From [Clostridium] citroniae WAL-17108 (GTDB lineage Bacteria > Bacillota > Clostridia > Lachnospirales > Lachnospiraceae), in the NCBI RefSeq assembly GCF_000233455.1, contig NZ_JH376426.1, positions 265,658 to 329,657 of the forward strand: a DNA stretch of 64,000 bases. The letters run 5' to 3'. The position numbers and the translations under genes were made by a program. Each line of letters starts with the position of its first letter. Position 1 is the stretch's first letter. The notes beneath the pieces are model-generated. The model was not told the DNA's origin, did no database searches, and was given only the letters and a program-made list of their open reading frames with translations. Shown in pieces: positions 7,330-16,680 of this stretch.

Positions 7330-9006
7330 TCACGAAACCCGAAGGCATACAATAGAAAAAATCCTCAGCACCACATACAGATCCATGACTGCCATCACAT
7401 AAAGCAGCGGCCTGTCGCTGCAGTCCGTCCGCACCACCCTGTTGTTTTTAAGGGTCAGCAGGAAAATGGGAAGCAGGGGCAGCAGGTATCTGCCCTGTAC
7501 GCCGTTGATCACATTGGAAGTCACCGGAGTCCATGCCAAAAGCATGGAGAACATCAGGGCCCCAAGGCACAAAAAACAGAGAAACCAGATCCATGCCCTG
7601 TTCGCCATGGTCATGACCAGGCGCTCTCCCGGTTTTCTGAACGCAAGCATCAAAAGAATGGCTGTCAGCCCAAGGATCAACACATAGGGGGTGTTCAGCA
7701 CCGCATCCATGTTGCCCAGGGATTCCCCCAGCATACCGGAATACAGCTTTTCCCCCTGCCACATCAGGGTATTGTAGCACATTCTAAGTACCAGCAGGGG
7801 ACTGTGCACCAGCTGGGCAAATGTATATCCCGTCTCCTCAGCCCAGGCAATGTAGCCCTCCGAAGCCTCCGTATACATGGCCACCGTCCGGCTGTTTACG
7901 GCCAGCATAGCGGCCCCGAAGGCACCCAGCACAGCGGCAGCGCTCACCGTCCATTTCCCCCATCCCCCAAATTTCCTTACAGGGATCAGCAGGCAGAAAC
8001 CTGCGATTACACCGTACACCATCTTACACGGTCCCATGACTGCCATGATAAGGGCCAGCAAAACCACATCTCTTACCTTTACACGCTGCGCCTCATAAGC
8101 CAGATGCAGGCAGACCGCGGCAAAATAGCCGCTGAGGGAGATGATCATCACATCATAGGAAAAAGATGCCGCCAGATGCAGGGTCATGGGAAGCAGGTAC
8201 ACGCCAAACGCCGCCTCTTTCCCAAAGGGCATCCGCCTTATGGTAAGGCAGCCCATGGCCGTAAAGAAAAACAGGTTGAACAAACGGCCCATATAAAGAA
8301 GGCCAATGCCTCCCAGTCCCATCAGCCGGGCCAGGGTAATTCCCAGGGCCTGGGGCACGTATGCCAGAGGGGTTGTCCTCACCGGAGGCTGGTAGGAAAC
8401 CGCCGTCTCCTCCATCTCCTCCCCCTCTTCTTCCTGGTGCGCGCCTCTTATCCCCCGGTCATAGATGGCGCGGTAGGTATCCTGGCCCAACTCCTGGCCC
8501 AGGACCACTGCCTTTTGCTGTTCTCCTCCATGTTCCCTGAATCCGGTCCCGTCCGTCTCCATCACATCATACAGGTCCTCGATGAACGCATCCTGCGCCC
8601 GCAGGAGCACCCGCCCGTCATGGGCATTGGCTGTCTTTCCCATCATATGGCTGGACAGCTGGTAAGCACTGATAAAATGGCTCACCTCATCCGGCGCTGA
8701 AAGGGGCGGCAGTACAAAGAGGAACAAAAGTCCCAGGCTGATGGCGGACGCTGCAAATATCTGTTCCAGTTTCCACTGCTTTCTTATAAAAACCACATAT
8801 CCCAGCCCCCCAGCTGTCAGTGCCGCCAAAAAGCAGAGCCCTCCATACCAGCCGTAAAGCCAGGTCTCTCCTGTTTCCAGTACCCCGGCCCTCACATCCA
8901 GGAAATGCCAGGCTGCCAGGATCAGCAGAGTCAGGCCGCAGCCCACCCAAAGTCCATACCGCTTACAGGACACCGCCTGCTTGCCTGTGGTCCGCTTACC
9001 TCCCAT
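7330..9006 (-). CDS. DUF2142 polytopic membrane protein
   Basis: The 558-residue protein has roughly a dozen hydrophobic spans. An extracytoplasmic loop carrying PPLSAPDEVSHF after the third span fits the conserved P-x-DE-x-x-H of DUF2142 (PF09913). DUF2142 proteins occur in surface-polysaccharide clusters and are suspected to be lipid-linked glycosyltransferases or polymerases. The start at 9006 has GGAGG seven bases upstream, inside the end of the DUF2304 gene, giving an 11-bp overlap and likely translational coupling. No separate Wzy polymerase was seen in the cluster, so this is a candidate for that role (inference). Confidence 0.75.
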   Translation of the reverse strand: MGGKRTTGKQAVSCKRYGLWVGCGLTLLILAAWHFLDVRAGVLETGETWLYGWYGGLCFLAALTAGGLGYVVFIRKQWKLEQIFAASAISLGLLFLFVLPPLSAPDEVSHFISAYQLSSHMMGKTANAHDGRVLLRAQDAFIEDLYDVMETDGTGFREHGGEQQKAVVLGQELGQDTYRAIYDRGIRGAHQEEEGEEMEETAVSYQPPVRTTPLAYVPQALGITLARLMGLGGIGLLYMGRLFNLFFFTAMGCLTIRRMPFGKEAAFGVYLLPMTLHLAASFSYDVMIISLSGYFAAVCLHLAYEAQRVKVRDVVLLALIMAVMGPCKMVYGVIAGFCLLIPVRKFGGWGKWTVSAAAVLGAFGAAMLAVNSRTVAMYTEASEGYIAWAEETGYTFAQLVHSPLLVLRMCYNTLMWQGEKLYSGMLGESLGNMDAVLNTPYVLILGLTAILLMLAFRKPGERLVMTMANRAWIWFLCFLCLGALMFSMLLAWTPVTSNVINGVQGRYLLPLLPIFLLTLKNNRVVRTDCSDRPLLYVMAVMDLYVVLRIFSIVCLRVS

Positions 9007-9400
9007 CTTCTTCCTCCCCGGCCGTGCCGGCATCCAAAAGCTCCTGCATCCGCAGCTCCAACTCCTCCTGCTCCTTCTGGGCAAGAGCGATCTTTTGGAC
9101 CAGCTCCTTCTGTTTGCTCTCCAGCTGGGATACCTGGAGGGTCATGCTGAATACCTTTACCATAAGCAAAAATATCATAAAAAGGAACAGGAAATTGGGG
9201 GTGGAATAGATTCCCAGAAGCCTGGCGCAGGCATCAGCCACGGCCGGACACAGGGAAAACACCACCAGGATCAAGGCTACGATCACCCAGAACATGGCTG
9301 CCTCGATCTGGACCTTTGCCTGACGTATTTTCCTCAGCATAAAGGACATAGTCAATAAAGAGACTATAATCAATATGATCCTGAATATAGGTTGCATCAT
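8996..9400 (-). CDS. DUF2304 small membrane protein
   Basis: The 134-residue protein has three hydrophobic segments (about residues 4-22, 35-54, 68-88) and then a charged, Glu/Gln-rich helix predicted to form a coiled coil. This is the DUF2304 pattern, common next to GT2 glycosyltransferases in rhamnose-containing polysaccharide clusters. Its biochemical role is not known. It overlaps the DUF2142 gene by 11 bp and follows a GT2 gene by 21 bp. Confidence 0.78.
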   Translation of the reverse strand: MMQPIFRIILIIVSLLTMSFMLRKIRQAKVQIEAAMFWVIVALILVVFSLCPAVADACARLLGIYSTPNFLFLFMIFLLMVKVFSMTLQVSQLESKQKELVQKIALAQKEQEELELRMQELLDAGTAGEEEDGR

Positions 9401-9421
9401 GGTCCTACCTGCTTTCTTTTG

Positions 9422-10390
9422 TTATTTCCAGTATTCTTTATTCATGCTGCATTTGACTGCCAGGCTTTTGGGCAGCATGCGGTAGCATCTTCCCACCCGG
9501 TATCCCATATACTTGAATCCGCTTTTCACGATCATACCCGGTATCAGCCATGGACGGCGGATCTTCACAAGGTGTCCTGCGGTCTGCTTCACAAGACGGA
9601 TTCCTTCGCTCTCCGACCGGATGCCGGCAAATACCTCAGGATGGTCTGTCTGGGATACGGCCAGATCAAAATTCCGCCGGAACTGGGCTGCGCACCCGTA
9701 GTTATGGGAATGGATCACCCTTGCCTCCGCCACATAGGCAATGGCGTAGTCGTCCTGAAGCACGGCCCTGCCCGCAAATATCATATCTTCATTAAATATG
9801 GTCTTGGTGATAAACCCGCCCTGGAACCAAAACTTTTCACGGTCGTAGGCGCAGCACGCATTGGAGGCAAAAAAGGTCTTGATCCCCATGCGCTCCAGGT
9901 CCTCCTTTGTCTTGATACAGCTCTCCTCCGGATAGTTAAAGGACCTGGTATAACGCTCTGCCATGGGGCAGTCCTTATCCGGCAGCTGGCGTGCATAGGC
10001 CATGATCACAGACTCCCCCTGGGGCCCCCGCTGTTTAAACGCATCCACAAGATGCCCGATCAGGTGCTCATCCGCAGGCACGGCGTCATCTGTCATGAAT
10101 ACTATGATGTCCGCCCTGCTGTAGCGGGCGCCCCGGTTCCTGGTGGCTCCATGGTCAAACTCGGTCTTTGACAAATGGTGGACCTCCATATTGGGGATCC
10201 CCTGATATCCCTTGTCATTCCAGTAGGCCTTTTCCGTATTCATCACTATGATCCTTCCCACCGGATATGTCTGAAGCCCCAGCATTTTAAGCAGCCTGGA
10301 AAACTTCTTTCCCGGCTTATAGGTGGGTATGATCACATCCACTTTAGGGCTGTATGTGTGTTCTGATATTCTAGTCCTCTCTTCCTCCAT
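9422..10390 (-). CDS. GT2 glycosyltransferase, rhamnosyltransferase-like
   Basis: The 322-residue cytoplasmic protein opens with VDVIIPTYKPGKKFSRLL, the nucleotide-sugar fold of GT-A family 2. FMTDDAVPAD carries the DxD-like metal site near residue 97. Its closest resemblance is to rhamnosyltransferases of streptococcal and clostridial wall polysaccharides. The start is placed at the ATG at 10390, with GGAG ten bases upstream; an ATG nine bases earlier sits too close to that site. It overlaps the flippase gene by 20 bp. Confidence 0.8.
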   Translation of the reverse strand: MEEERTRISEHTYSPKVDVIIPTYKPGKKFSRLLKMLGLQTYPVGRIIVMNTEKAYWNDKGYQGIPNMEVHHLSKTEFDHGATRNRGARYSRADIIVFMTDDAVPADEHLIGHLVDAFKQRGPQGESVIMAYARQLPDKDCPMAERYTRSFNYPEESCIKTKEDLERMGIKTFFASNACCAYDREKFWFQGGFITKTIFNEDMIFAGRAVLQDDYAIAYVAEARVIHSHNYGCAAQFRRNFDLAVSQTDHPEVFAGIRSESEGIRLVKQTAGHLVKIRRPWLIPGMIVKSGFKYMGYRVGRCYRMLPKSLAVKCSMNKEYWK

Positions 10391-11693
10391 TACAAGCATA
10401 CTCCTTTTTTTCCTTCTGATAAACGCCTGCCGTATACAGGCCGAATCCCAGCACTAATCCCACCATTAACAGCAGATAACATCCTGCCGCCCCATTGATC
10501 CCGAAGCCAGACACCAGGGTTCCCGATAGGGCCGCTGCCAGAACCGCCGCCAGCAGATAGACCACAAAGATCGCTCTCTGCCTGCGCATGATAACCAGCG
10601 AATAATACATAAGATTAGCCAGGGCATAAAATCCTCCCCCCAGCACAATAACCACAAATGCCCCATAATAAGGCACCAGCATGCCTGTGTACTGTCCGCC
10701 CAGAAGCATTTCCATCACGGACAGTACCCATTTTCCCAACACAGCCGTGGCGCCCACTGCCAGCACGGTCAGTCCGCCAATAACAGCGGCGATCCGTTTA
10801 AGCTCACTTTTAAAACAGTCAAACTCATGCCCGTTCCACATATCTGTCAGCTTGGTGAGGAATGGCCGTATCACAAAGTTAGCTACCATATAAATAACAG
10901 AGGTAGGCATAAAAATCAAGTTAAAGTATCCGGAAGCGGCATTGTTCATTCTTGCGTCAATGGCGTACCTGGCTGCGGAAAACACATAAAAGTCCAGAAA
11001 TGTGGCCACAAACAGGAATACGGTGCTGCCAAGCACCCTCAGGTTCTGCTTTTCCCTCTTATTCCAGTCCACTGTCCCGATGGCGCGGATCACGTCCAGG
11101 TTAAACAGAGCCACCCCCAGCATCTGGGCCGCCACTGCGGCCAGACAGGCCAGCAGAAGGTGCTCCAAAGAGACCAGCACGATCAGGAAGGAGGACACAG
11201 AAAGGATGGTCCTGAAAAAGTTGGATTTCCCTGTCAGGTACAGACTGCCCTGGCGCTGGAACTCCGACTCATATACATCAGCATACCCATCTATTACCTT
11301 GTATATGACAAGAAGGATGAGAATCATGCATTTCCCCGCGCTGTACTCCCCGGTTCCATGGCGGTAGGTCAGGTACACCGCCCCCATCACCAATGCCAGG
11401 ATACATGTCGCATTTCGGCATTCCAGGTACTCCCCAAAGGAATACTCTCCCTTGTTGTCCGTGATCTGAAAGGGCCGGATGCCAAAATAAGCCACAATGA
11501 ACATCTGCTGTCCCAGGGTGGAAAATCCAAAGGAAAAGATCCCTCCCTGGTCATCCCCCACCACGCGTATGACCAGAAAAGACAGAACCATGCTGGCAAA
11601 TGCATAAACAAAGCTTCCTGCAATGTTCCAGAGCACGTTCTGCCGCCCAATGTCAGTGCCTTTATATAATAAATGTCTCGTTAAATTCTTCAT
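10371..11693 (-). CDS. Polysaccharide flippase (Wzx/MATE-like), first of two
   Basis: The 440-residue protein has about 12 hydrophobic spans and the start of a Wzx-type oligosaccharide flippase (DIGRQNVLWNIAGSFVYAF). Such proteins move undecaprenyl-linked repeat units across the membrane. It lies between two GT2 genes in the second unit of the cluster. A second, different flippase is encoded at 18295-19749. The gap to the GT2 gene at 11700 is 6 bp, so co-translation is likely. Confidence 0.8.
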   Translation of the reverse strand: MKNLTRHLLYKGTDIGRQNVLWNIAGSFVYAFASMVLSFLVIRVVGDDQGGIFSFGFSTLGQQMFIVAYFGIRPFQITDNKGEYSFGEYLECRNATCILALVMGAVYLTYRHGTGEYSAGKCMILILLVIYKVIDGYADVYESEFQRQGSLYLTGKSNFFRTILSVSSFLIVLVSLEHLLLACLAAVAAQMLGVALFNLDVIRAIGTVDWNKREKQNLRVLGSTVFLFVATFLDFYVFSAARYAIDARMNNAASGYFNLIFMPTSVIYMVANFVIRPFLTKLTDMWNGHEFDCFKSELKRIAAVIGGLTVLAVGATAVLGKWVLSVMEMLLGGQYTGMLVPYYGAFVVIVLGGGFYALANLMYYSLVIMRRQRAIFVVYLLAAVLAAALSGTLVSGFGINGAAGCYLLLMVGLVLGFGLYTAGVYQKEKKEYACNGGRED

Positions 11694-11699
11694 TCCGGT

Positions 11700-12386
11700 T
11701 CAACGCTTTCTAAAATTCTGTATAAATAATATGGATAAAAGCATGCGGGTCATATAATGAACTGCGGTGAGGGGCCTGAGATAACTCTCCCCCTCCAAAC
11801 GCTCGTCAATGGTAACCGGAACCTCCGCCACCTGCGCGCCCTGTTTGATCAGAAATGAAACCGTATCCGGCTCCGGCCCGTAATTCAGGTTCAGGGCAAA
11901 CTCCTCGATCATCTTCCTGTCAAAGAGACGCATACCGGAAGTGGGGTCCGTGATCCTTGCCCCTGTGGTAAGCCGGATCGCCGCTGCGATCAGGCGGCTG
12001 CCCACCATGCGCATGGACCAGTCTTTTTTTGCAGTCAGGAACCTAGACCCTATGACAATATCATATCCCTGGTCCAGCTTCTCCTTCATGGAGGCAACAT
12101 ACTCAGGTCTGTGCTGCCCATCCCCGTCAAACTGGATCGCGTACCGGTATCCCCTCTGGTAGGCGTATTTCATTCCGGCCTGAAAGCAGCCTGCAAGTCC
12201 CAGGTTCACGGGCAGATCCAGAAGGTTGTACCCGTTTTTCCTGCAGATTTCAGCCGTGTGGTCCCTGGACCCATCGTTCACCACCACGTAATCCAGTTCC
12301 GGAAAATCCTGCTCCAGATGATTTACCACTTTTTCAATATTTTTTTCCTCATTGTAGGCCGGTATCACCAGCAGTACCTTTTCCAT
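11700..12386 (-). CDS. GT2 glycosyltransferase, dolichol-phosphate-mannose-synthase-like
   Basis: The 228-residue protein begins LLVIPAYNEEKNI and carries YVVNDGSRDHT and QFDGDGQH, the GT2 DxD region. It lacks the C-terminal membrane segments of many relatives. Enzymes of this type transfer a sugar from a nucleotide donor to a polyprenyl phosphate or a lipid-linked glycan. It sits between the ATP-grasp gene and the flippase. The sugar cannot be told from sequence. Confidence 0.82.
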   Translation of the reverse strand: MEKVLLVIPAYNEEKNIEKVVNHLEQDFPELDYVVVNDGSRDHTAEICRKNGYNLLDLPVNLGLAGCFQAGMKYAYQRGYRYAIQFDGDGQHRPEYVASMKEKLDQGYDIVIGSRFLTAKKDWSMRMVGSRLIAAAIRLTTGARITDPTSGMRLFDRKMIEEFALNLNYGPEPDTVSFLIKQGAQVAEVPVTIDERLEGESYLRPLTAVHYMTRMLLSILFIQNFRKR

Positions 12387-12411
12387 ATAGATTCCTCTGT
12401 CAGATTTATTC

Positions 12412-13425
12412 TTACCAGACCAGCATGCATATGTCTTTCTGTGCCTTCACTCCGGTCCTGGCCGTGAGAAGCCCTGGCGGCAGTTCCCTGCCCATGGCCC
12501 AAAGCACCAGCGCCAGGGGCAGGTTCACCCCGGCCGCATGGCTGAAGGGATAACCGCCTCCAAAGCGTGCATTCATCTCCAGCACGTAATACCTTCCATC
12601 TTCCTCCAGCACATCCACATCCAGGTTTCCTCTGTGCCTTATAAGGGTGCCCAGACGTTCTCCCAGCGCGGAAAGTTCCCTATCTTCCACAGTCTCCGCC
12701 GCATCCGTCTCACCGGACCGCATGGCCGTCTTCTTCTTAACAATGGTGGTGCAATATCTGCCTTCCAGGTCGTTGATCACATCCAGGCCGTATTCCAGTC
12801 CCTTTATCTTCTGCTGGAACAGGACACAGCGTTCCTGATCCGCCATGGCTTCGTACTTCAGATAGGATTCCTGTATGCCCCGGCGGCATTTGCCTGCAAA
12901 TACCTCCATCTCCTCCCGGCAGTCTGCCTGATACACGGAAATGGATCCCATGCCCCAGCGCGGTTTCACCATAAGAGGCCAGGACATGCGTCCATCCTCA
13001 ATAGCGCCCAGGGCCAGTTCCCCGTCCAGCCAGGCCGCAGGCACCCGGATCCCCGCCTCTGCCAGCGCCCTGTGGGTCCTCCACTTGTCATTACAGATAC
13101 CTACCGCCTCAGGGTCCGCCGTAACCACCACGGTACCCGCTGACGCGAACGCTTCCCTGTGGGCTGCCAGCACCGGCACATCAATGTCAAACAGAGGGAT
13201 CAGCATGCCTATTTCCTCTCTTTTACAGTATTCCAGCAAAAAGGGAATATATCCCTGGTCATAGATGATGGGCGTTACCACGGATCTGTCCGCACATGCA
13301 AATGCCGGACATTGGCAGCTGTTGGCCGCATGGACCAGACCGCCGCAGCCCCCCAGTCTCAGGGCTTCCTTAAAATATTGGACCAGGTAACTTCTCCTGC
13401 CCGCGCTTGTAAGCAAAATGTTCAT
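12412..13425 (-). CDS. ATP-grasp carboxylate-amine ligase-like protein
   Basis: The 337-residue protein has an N-terminal pre-ATP-grasp Rossmann domain (MNILLTSAGRRSYLV) and an ATP-grasp fold with WPLMVKPRWGMGS and the metal-binding VLEMNARFGGGYP. ATP-grasp ligases join a carboxylate to an amine through an acyl phosphate. It directly follows the DegT aminotransferase gene (23-bp gap), which suggests acylation of the amino group that enzyme makes, for example by an amino acid (inference). Start at 13425 with GGAGG five bases upstream. Confidence 0.78.
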   Translation of the reverse strand: MNILLTSAGRRSYLVQYFKEALRLGGCGGLVHAANSCQCPAFACADRSVVTPIIYDQGYIPFLLEYCKREEIGMLIPLFDIDVPVLAAHREAFASAGTVVVTADPEAVGICNDKWRTHRALAEAGIRVPAAWLDGELALGAIEDGRMSWPLMVKPRWGMGSISVYQADCREEMEVFAGKCRRGIQESYLKYEAMADQERCVLFQQKIKGLEYGLDVINDLEGRYCTTIVKKKTAMRSGETDAAETVEDRELSALGERLGTLIRHRGNLDVDVLEEDGRYYVLEMNARFGGGYPFSHAAGVNLPLALVLWAMGRELPPGLLTARTGVKAQKDICMLVW

Positions 13426-13447
13426 CTTTCCCTCCGATCCCATCCAC

Positions 13448-14563
13448 CTAAATATCCTTCATGATCCTGCATATCCTGTCCACCTGCTCCAAGGAAAGGC
13501 CGGCATACAGCGGCAGGGTCAGCACCCGGTCCGCCATATAAGCTGCAACCGGCGTATCCTCCGGCGAAAACCGGTCCGAATAACACTGGAACCCGTTGGT
13601 CAGGGGATAGAAATACTTTCTGGGGAAAATATTGTGCTCAGCCAGACGGTCATACACTTCATTCCTGTCCGCCTTAAACCCGTCAAACACAACCGGAAAA
13701 TAAGCATAGTTGGGCGTCAGTCCTTCCTTATATGCAGGGAGCTTAAGCCCTGGAACGCCTCCAAGGTTCTCATGGTAGCGCTCCGTCACCATTTTGCGCT
13801 TTTCGATCTCGTCATCCAAATGACGCAGATTGCACAGACCCATGGCTGCCTGGAATTCGTTCATCTTGGCATTGCCGCCCACCCAGACCACATGGTCCTG
13901 GTCCACAATCCCGTAATTCTTCAGGCAGTTCAGCCTGTGGTCCATCCATTCCTCCGCAAAGGACACCGCGCCTCCCTCAATGGTGTTGAACACCTTGGTG
14001 GCATGGAAGCTGAATATACTGGCATCCCCAAACTCAGCCACGCTCTTTCCCTTATACCGCTCCCCAAAGGTATGGGCGGCATCGTAGATCACCTTCAGCC
14101 CATGCTTTTTGGCAATGGCGTCTATGCGCTCCACATCACAGATATTCCCGTACACATGGACCGGGATAATGGCCGAGGTCTTGTCCGTGATCAGGGACTC
14201 TATCTGCTCCACATCCATGGTATAGTCCAGGGGATTGATATCGCAGAATACCGGTGTAAGCCCATTGCGCACAATGGCATGGGTGGTGGAAGCAAATGTA
14301 AACGGCGTGGTGATCACCTCACCGGTGAGATTCAGGGCCTGGATAGCCATCTCCAGCGCCATATGCCCGTTGACAAACAGCACCAGGTTGCTGATTCCCA
14401 TGTAATCCTTCAGTTCCTGTTCCAGGCGCTTGTGGAAATCTCCCATATTGGTCAGCCAGGCGCTGTCCCATATGGGTTTTATCATTTCAATATATTCTTC
14501 ATAGGAAGGCATGGAAGATCTTGTTACCAGGATCTTCTCGCCGTTCTCTCTCTGTTGGCTCAT
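13448..14563 (-). CDS. DegT/DnrJ/EryC1 sugar aminotransferase
   Basis: The 371-residue protein is a PLP-dependent aminotransferase of the sugar class. Lys190 in SFHATKVFNTIEGG is the expected Schiff-base lysine; YDAAHTFG carries the PLP-binding Asp. These enzymes convert a nucleotide-linked keto sugar to an amino sugar with glutamate as donor. The sequence resembles FdtB- and VioA-type enzymes acting on dTDP-keto-6-deoxy sugars. Such a substrate is available from the RfbB step, but the matching isomerase is not in the window. The ATG at 14563 has an AAAGGA site; a longer upstream reading overlaps the GT2 gene and is rejected. Confidence 0.87.
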   Translation of the reverse strand: MSQQRENGEKILVTRSSMPSYEEYIEMIKPIWDSAWLTNMGDFHKRLEQELKDYMGISNLVLFVNGHMALEMAIQALNLTGEVITTPFTFASTTHAIVRNGLTPVFCDINPLDYTMDVEQIESLITDKTSAIIPVHVYGNICDVERIDAIAKKHGLKVIYDAAHTFGERYKGKSVAEFGDASIFSFHATKVFNTIEGGAVSFAEEWMDHRLNCLKNYGIVDQDHVVWVGGNAKMNEFQAAMGLCNLRHLDDEIEKRKMVTERYHENLGGVPGLKLPAYKEGLTPNYAYFPVVFDGFKADRNEVYDRLAEHNIFPRKYFYPLTNGFQCYSDRFSPEDTPVAAYMADRVLTLPLYAGLSLEQVDRICRIMKDI

Positions 14564-14585
14564 GTAACATTTCCTTTCTGCCCCT

Positions 14586-15482
14586 TTACCACCGCATCCT
14601 GCACACAACTGTAAGGAACCACACCTCCGCCAGCACCAGGCCCAGAAGCACACGGGCCGCCGCCATCTGGGCCGGTGTTCCGTGAAGATATTCCCTGTAA
14701 TAGTAACGTTTGCTCTCATGGAGCAGCTTCTGCTTATCCACGATCCGCTTCACGCTTTTATCTATGGTGGCGGAATGGGCGTGTACGTAGGATGCATCCG
14801 TCACCAGAAGGGTCTTTAGGCCCATCTCCTTAAACTTCTGCCCCAGTACCTTTTCTTCATAGTACAGGAACATATGCCTGTCAAATAATTCCTTGATCTC
14901 CTGAGGTGTAAGCAGTCCCAGCTTCAGCATAAAAAAAGACCCGGGTACGGCATCCACCAGACGGCAGCCCTCATCTCCACCCTCCTTTAACCGGTAAGCC
15001 GGGGTGTTAAGCATGGGCTTAAACAGGCGTCTTGTAATAAGGCCCGTATCCAGCAGATCCTTCCACATGGGCAGCAGTGTCCAGTAAGAAAACAGATCCC
15101 CGCCCTCCGGGCTTGTCACCCGGGCCGAGGCCATCACAGCCTCAGGCATCCCATCCAGGGCGAGCTTTACCCGCTCAATACAGCAGGCCCTGACGTGGAT
15201 GTCAGGATTGGCAATTATAACATACCCGGCCTCCAGGTAGGTGACCGCATAATCTATCCCCGCCTGGTTCCCGCTTCCGTAACCGCCGTTCTCCTCTGTG
15301 CGCAGCACATGGACCTTGTCCAGGCCACGGAGCGCCTTAAGCTGCTTCCAGGACCCATCGGTGGAGCAGTTGTCCACCACCACAATACTGTCCAGACAGT
15401 CGTATTCCCTTATCTCATCCACCAGACTCATGGTTGTGGAAGCATCATTATAGTTTAATATAATACAGCAAACTTTGTCCAT
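14586..15482 (-). CDS. GT2 glycosyltransferase, WbbL/rhamnosyltransferase-like
   Basis: The 298-residue protein has the GT2 pattern CIILNYNDAST, VVVDNCSTDGS and an ANPDIHV metal site, typical of WbbL-like rhamnosyltransferases. The last 25 residues are hydrophobic and probably anchor it to the membrane. The ATG at 15482 has AGGG six bases upstream. It follows the GT8 gene by 14 bp and precedes the aminotransferase by 22 bp. Rhamnose as donor fits the rfb genes but is inferred. Confidence 0.82.
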   Translation of the reverse strand: MDKVCCIILNYNDASTTMSLVDEIREYDCLDSIVVVDNCSTDGSWKQLKALRGLDKVHVLRTEENGGYGSGNQAGIDYAVTYLEAGYVIIANPDIHVRACCIERVKLALDGMPEAVMASARVTSPEGGDLFSYWTLLPMWKDLLDTGLITRRLFKPMLNTPAYRLKEGGDEGCRLVDAVPGSFFMLKLGLLTPQEIKELFDRHMFLYYEEKVLGQKFKEMGLKTLLVTDASYVHAHSATIDKSVKRIVDKQKLLHESKRYYYREYLHGTPAQMAAARVLLGLVLAEVWFLTVVCRMRW

Positions 15483-15496
15483 ATCCATCCCTGTTC

Positions 15497-16519
15497 TTAA
15501 GATTTTACATAGTAAGATTTTACATGTTTTCTGCGGCTGTCCACCAATTTCATGCCCAGGCAGCGGCTGATCCACAGCCGGAAGGGCGGGCAGATCCAGG
15601 TCAGGCGGTTAAATACCCACCACATGTGCATGTACCGCTCCTTTCCCCTCTGCTTTGGGGTATCTTTCCAAGGTGTCTTGGCCAGGTAATATTCATACAG
15701 CTTCCTGAAATGGTTGTGGTTGCCCGCGATCCATGGCCTTTCATCCCCCAGATAATGGATGACTGCCGGGGCTTTCCCGGCTTCCCTGTATGCTTCCTCC
15801 CCCACTTCCCTGTATGCGCCGCACAGGGAACACAGGGTGGCGTACCTGAAGTACCTGTAATTGGTAAAATAATTGTATTTCACAGGAAGGGTTTTTATTC
15901 TTCCTTTCAGCGCGCCGTTGATGGTATCCTGGTCGCAGGCAAAAAGCCTGCCCTGACAGCTTTTGTAGAAATCCAGCAGCCGCCCCAGCACACCCTCCCT
16001 GCGCCAGCCTCCAAGGTCCATAAGCAGAACACCTGAGTTGTAATAGGGGTCGTCCTTTTGAAGGCCGATGGACGCCTTCATCTCCTCATAGACCGTGGGT
16101 TCCATCACCATGCCCACCAGGCAGTCTCCCAGATCCGTCTCATACAGGGGGCGTATACTCTGGCACACAATGGTATCACAGTCCAGGTACAGGGCCCTTG
16201 TTACGGTTTCCGGCAGGACCTGGGGAGCGAACAGCCTTGCCATGGCGCTGATGTCAAATCCCCTGGTGTCAATGTCAAAATTAAACCTGCTTTTAAGATC
16301 ACCCAGTTCCACCACGTACAGACCCCTGTGAAATCTGTCCGCGATCCCGGAAAGCCGTTCCCGGTATTCCCTGCACATTCCAACGGACAGCACATAGATG
16401 TCCATATTCCTTATATTGCGGTTATGATCCATCAGGGAATACAGGGATGCTGCCAGATGTCCGGCGTATCCGTCATTGGATGCATATATGATATTTGCTG
16501 TATCTTGGTTCCAATCCAT
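15497..16519 (-). CDS. GT8 family glycosyltransferase
   Basis: The 340-residue protein has the GT8 layout: IIYASNDGYAGHLAASLYSL at the start, the ALYLDCDTI DxD motif near residue 105 and HYLGDERPW near residue 240, a second metal ligand. GT8 enzymes are retaining glucosyl- or galactosyltransferases. It is the first gene of the second polysaccharide unit and has its own promoter. Start at 16519 with AGGTGG upstream. Its last residues (VKSYYVKS) come from a small DNA duplication (TAAGATTTTACAT twice at 15498-15525). Confidence 0.83.
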   Translation of the reverse strand: MDWNQDTANIIYASNDGYAGHLAASLYSLMDHNRNIRNMDIYVLSVGMCREYRERLSGIADRFHRGLYVVELGDLKSRFNFDIDTRGFDISAMARLFAPQVLPETVTRALYLDCDTIVCQSIRPLYETDLGDCLVGMVMEPTVYEEMKASIGLQKDDPYYNSGVLLMDLGGWRREGVLGRLLDFYKSCQGRLFACDQDTINGALKGRIKTLPVKYNYFTNYRYFRYATLCSLCGAYREVGEEAYREAGKAPAVIHYLGDERPWIAGNHNHFRKLYEYYLAKTPWKDTPKQRGKERYMHMWWVFNRLTWICPPFRLWISRCLGMKLVDSRRKHVKSYYVKS

Positions 16520-16574
16520 ATTATGCCACCTGTTTCTTACATTCTTTGGTCTTTCTAAGGTCATTTTGTTTACA

Positions 16575-16603
16575 ATTTTACAATACCGCCGTTAAAAAGT
16601 AAA
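16575..16603 (-). promoter_or_regulatory. Promoter of the second polysaccharide unit
   Basis: On the minus strand TTTACT (16603-16598), 17 bp, TAAAAT (16580-16575) form a fair sigma-A promoter 56 bp before the GT8 start. The same gap also drives the divergent L,D-transpeptidase gene, for which only a TATATA-like -10 near 16651 is visible. Confidence 0.5.
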
Positions 16604-16680
16604 TCACATCTGGAATTTTTACCGTAAATATGATAAATTAGGACATGTATGGTATATATAAAACTTAGGAGGATTTTCCA

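Noticed and set aside
7174..8700. 508-codon open frame on the plus strand
   Set aside because: It mirrors the DUF2142 gene and rfbC, is rich in His/Gln/Pro as expected of an antisense frame, and has no ribosome site or family match.
13418..14614. 398-codon open frame on the plus strand
   Set aside because: It overlaps the DegT aminotransferase gene, whose motifs and ribosome site are clear on the minus strand.
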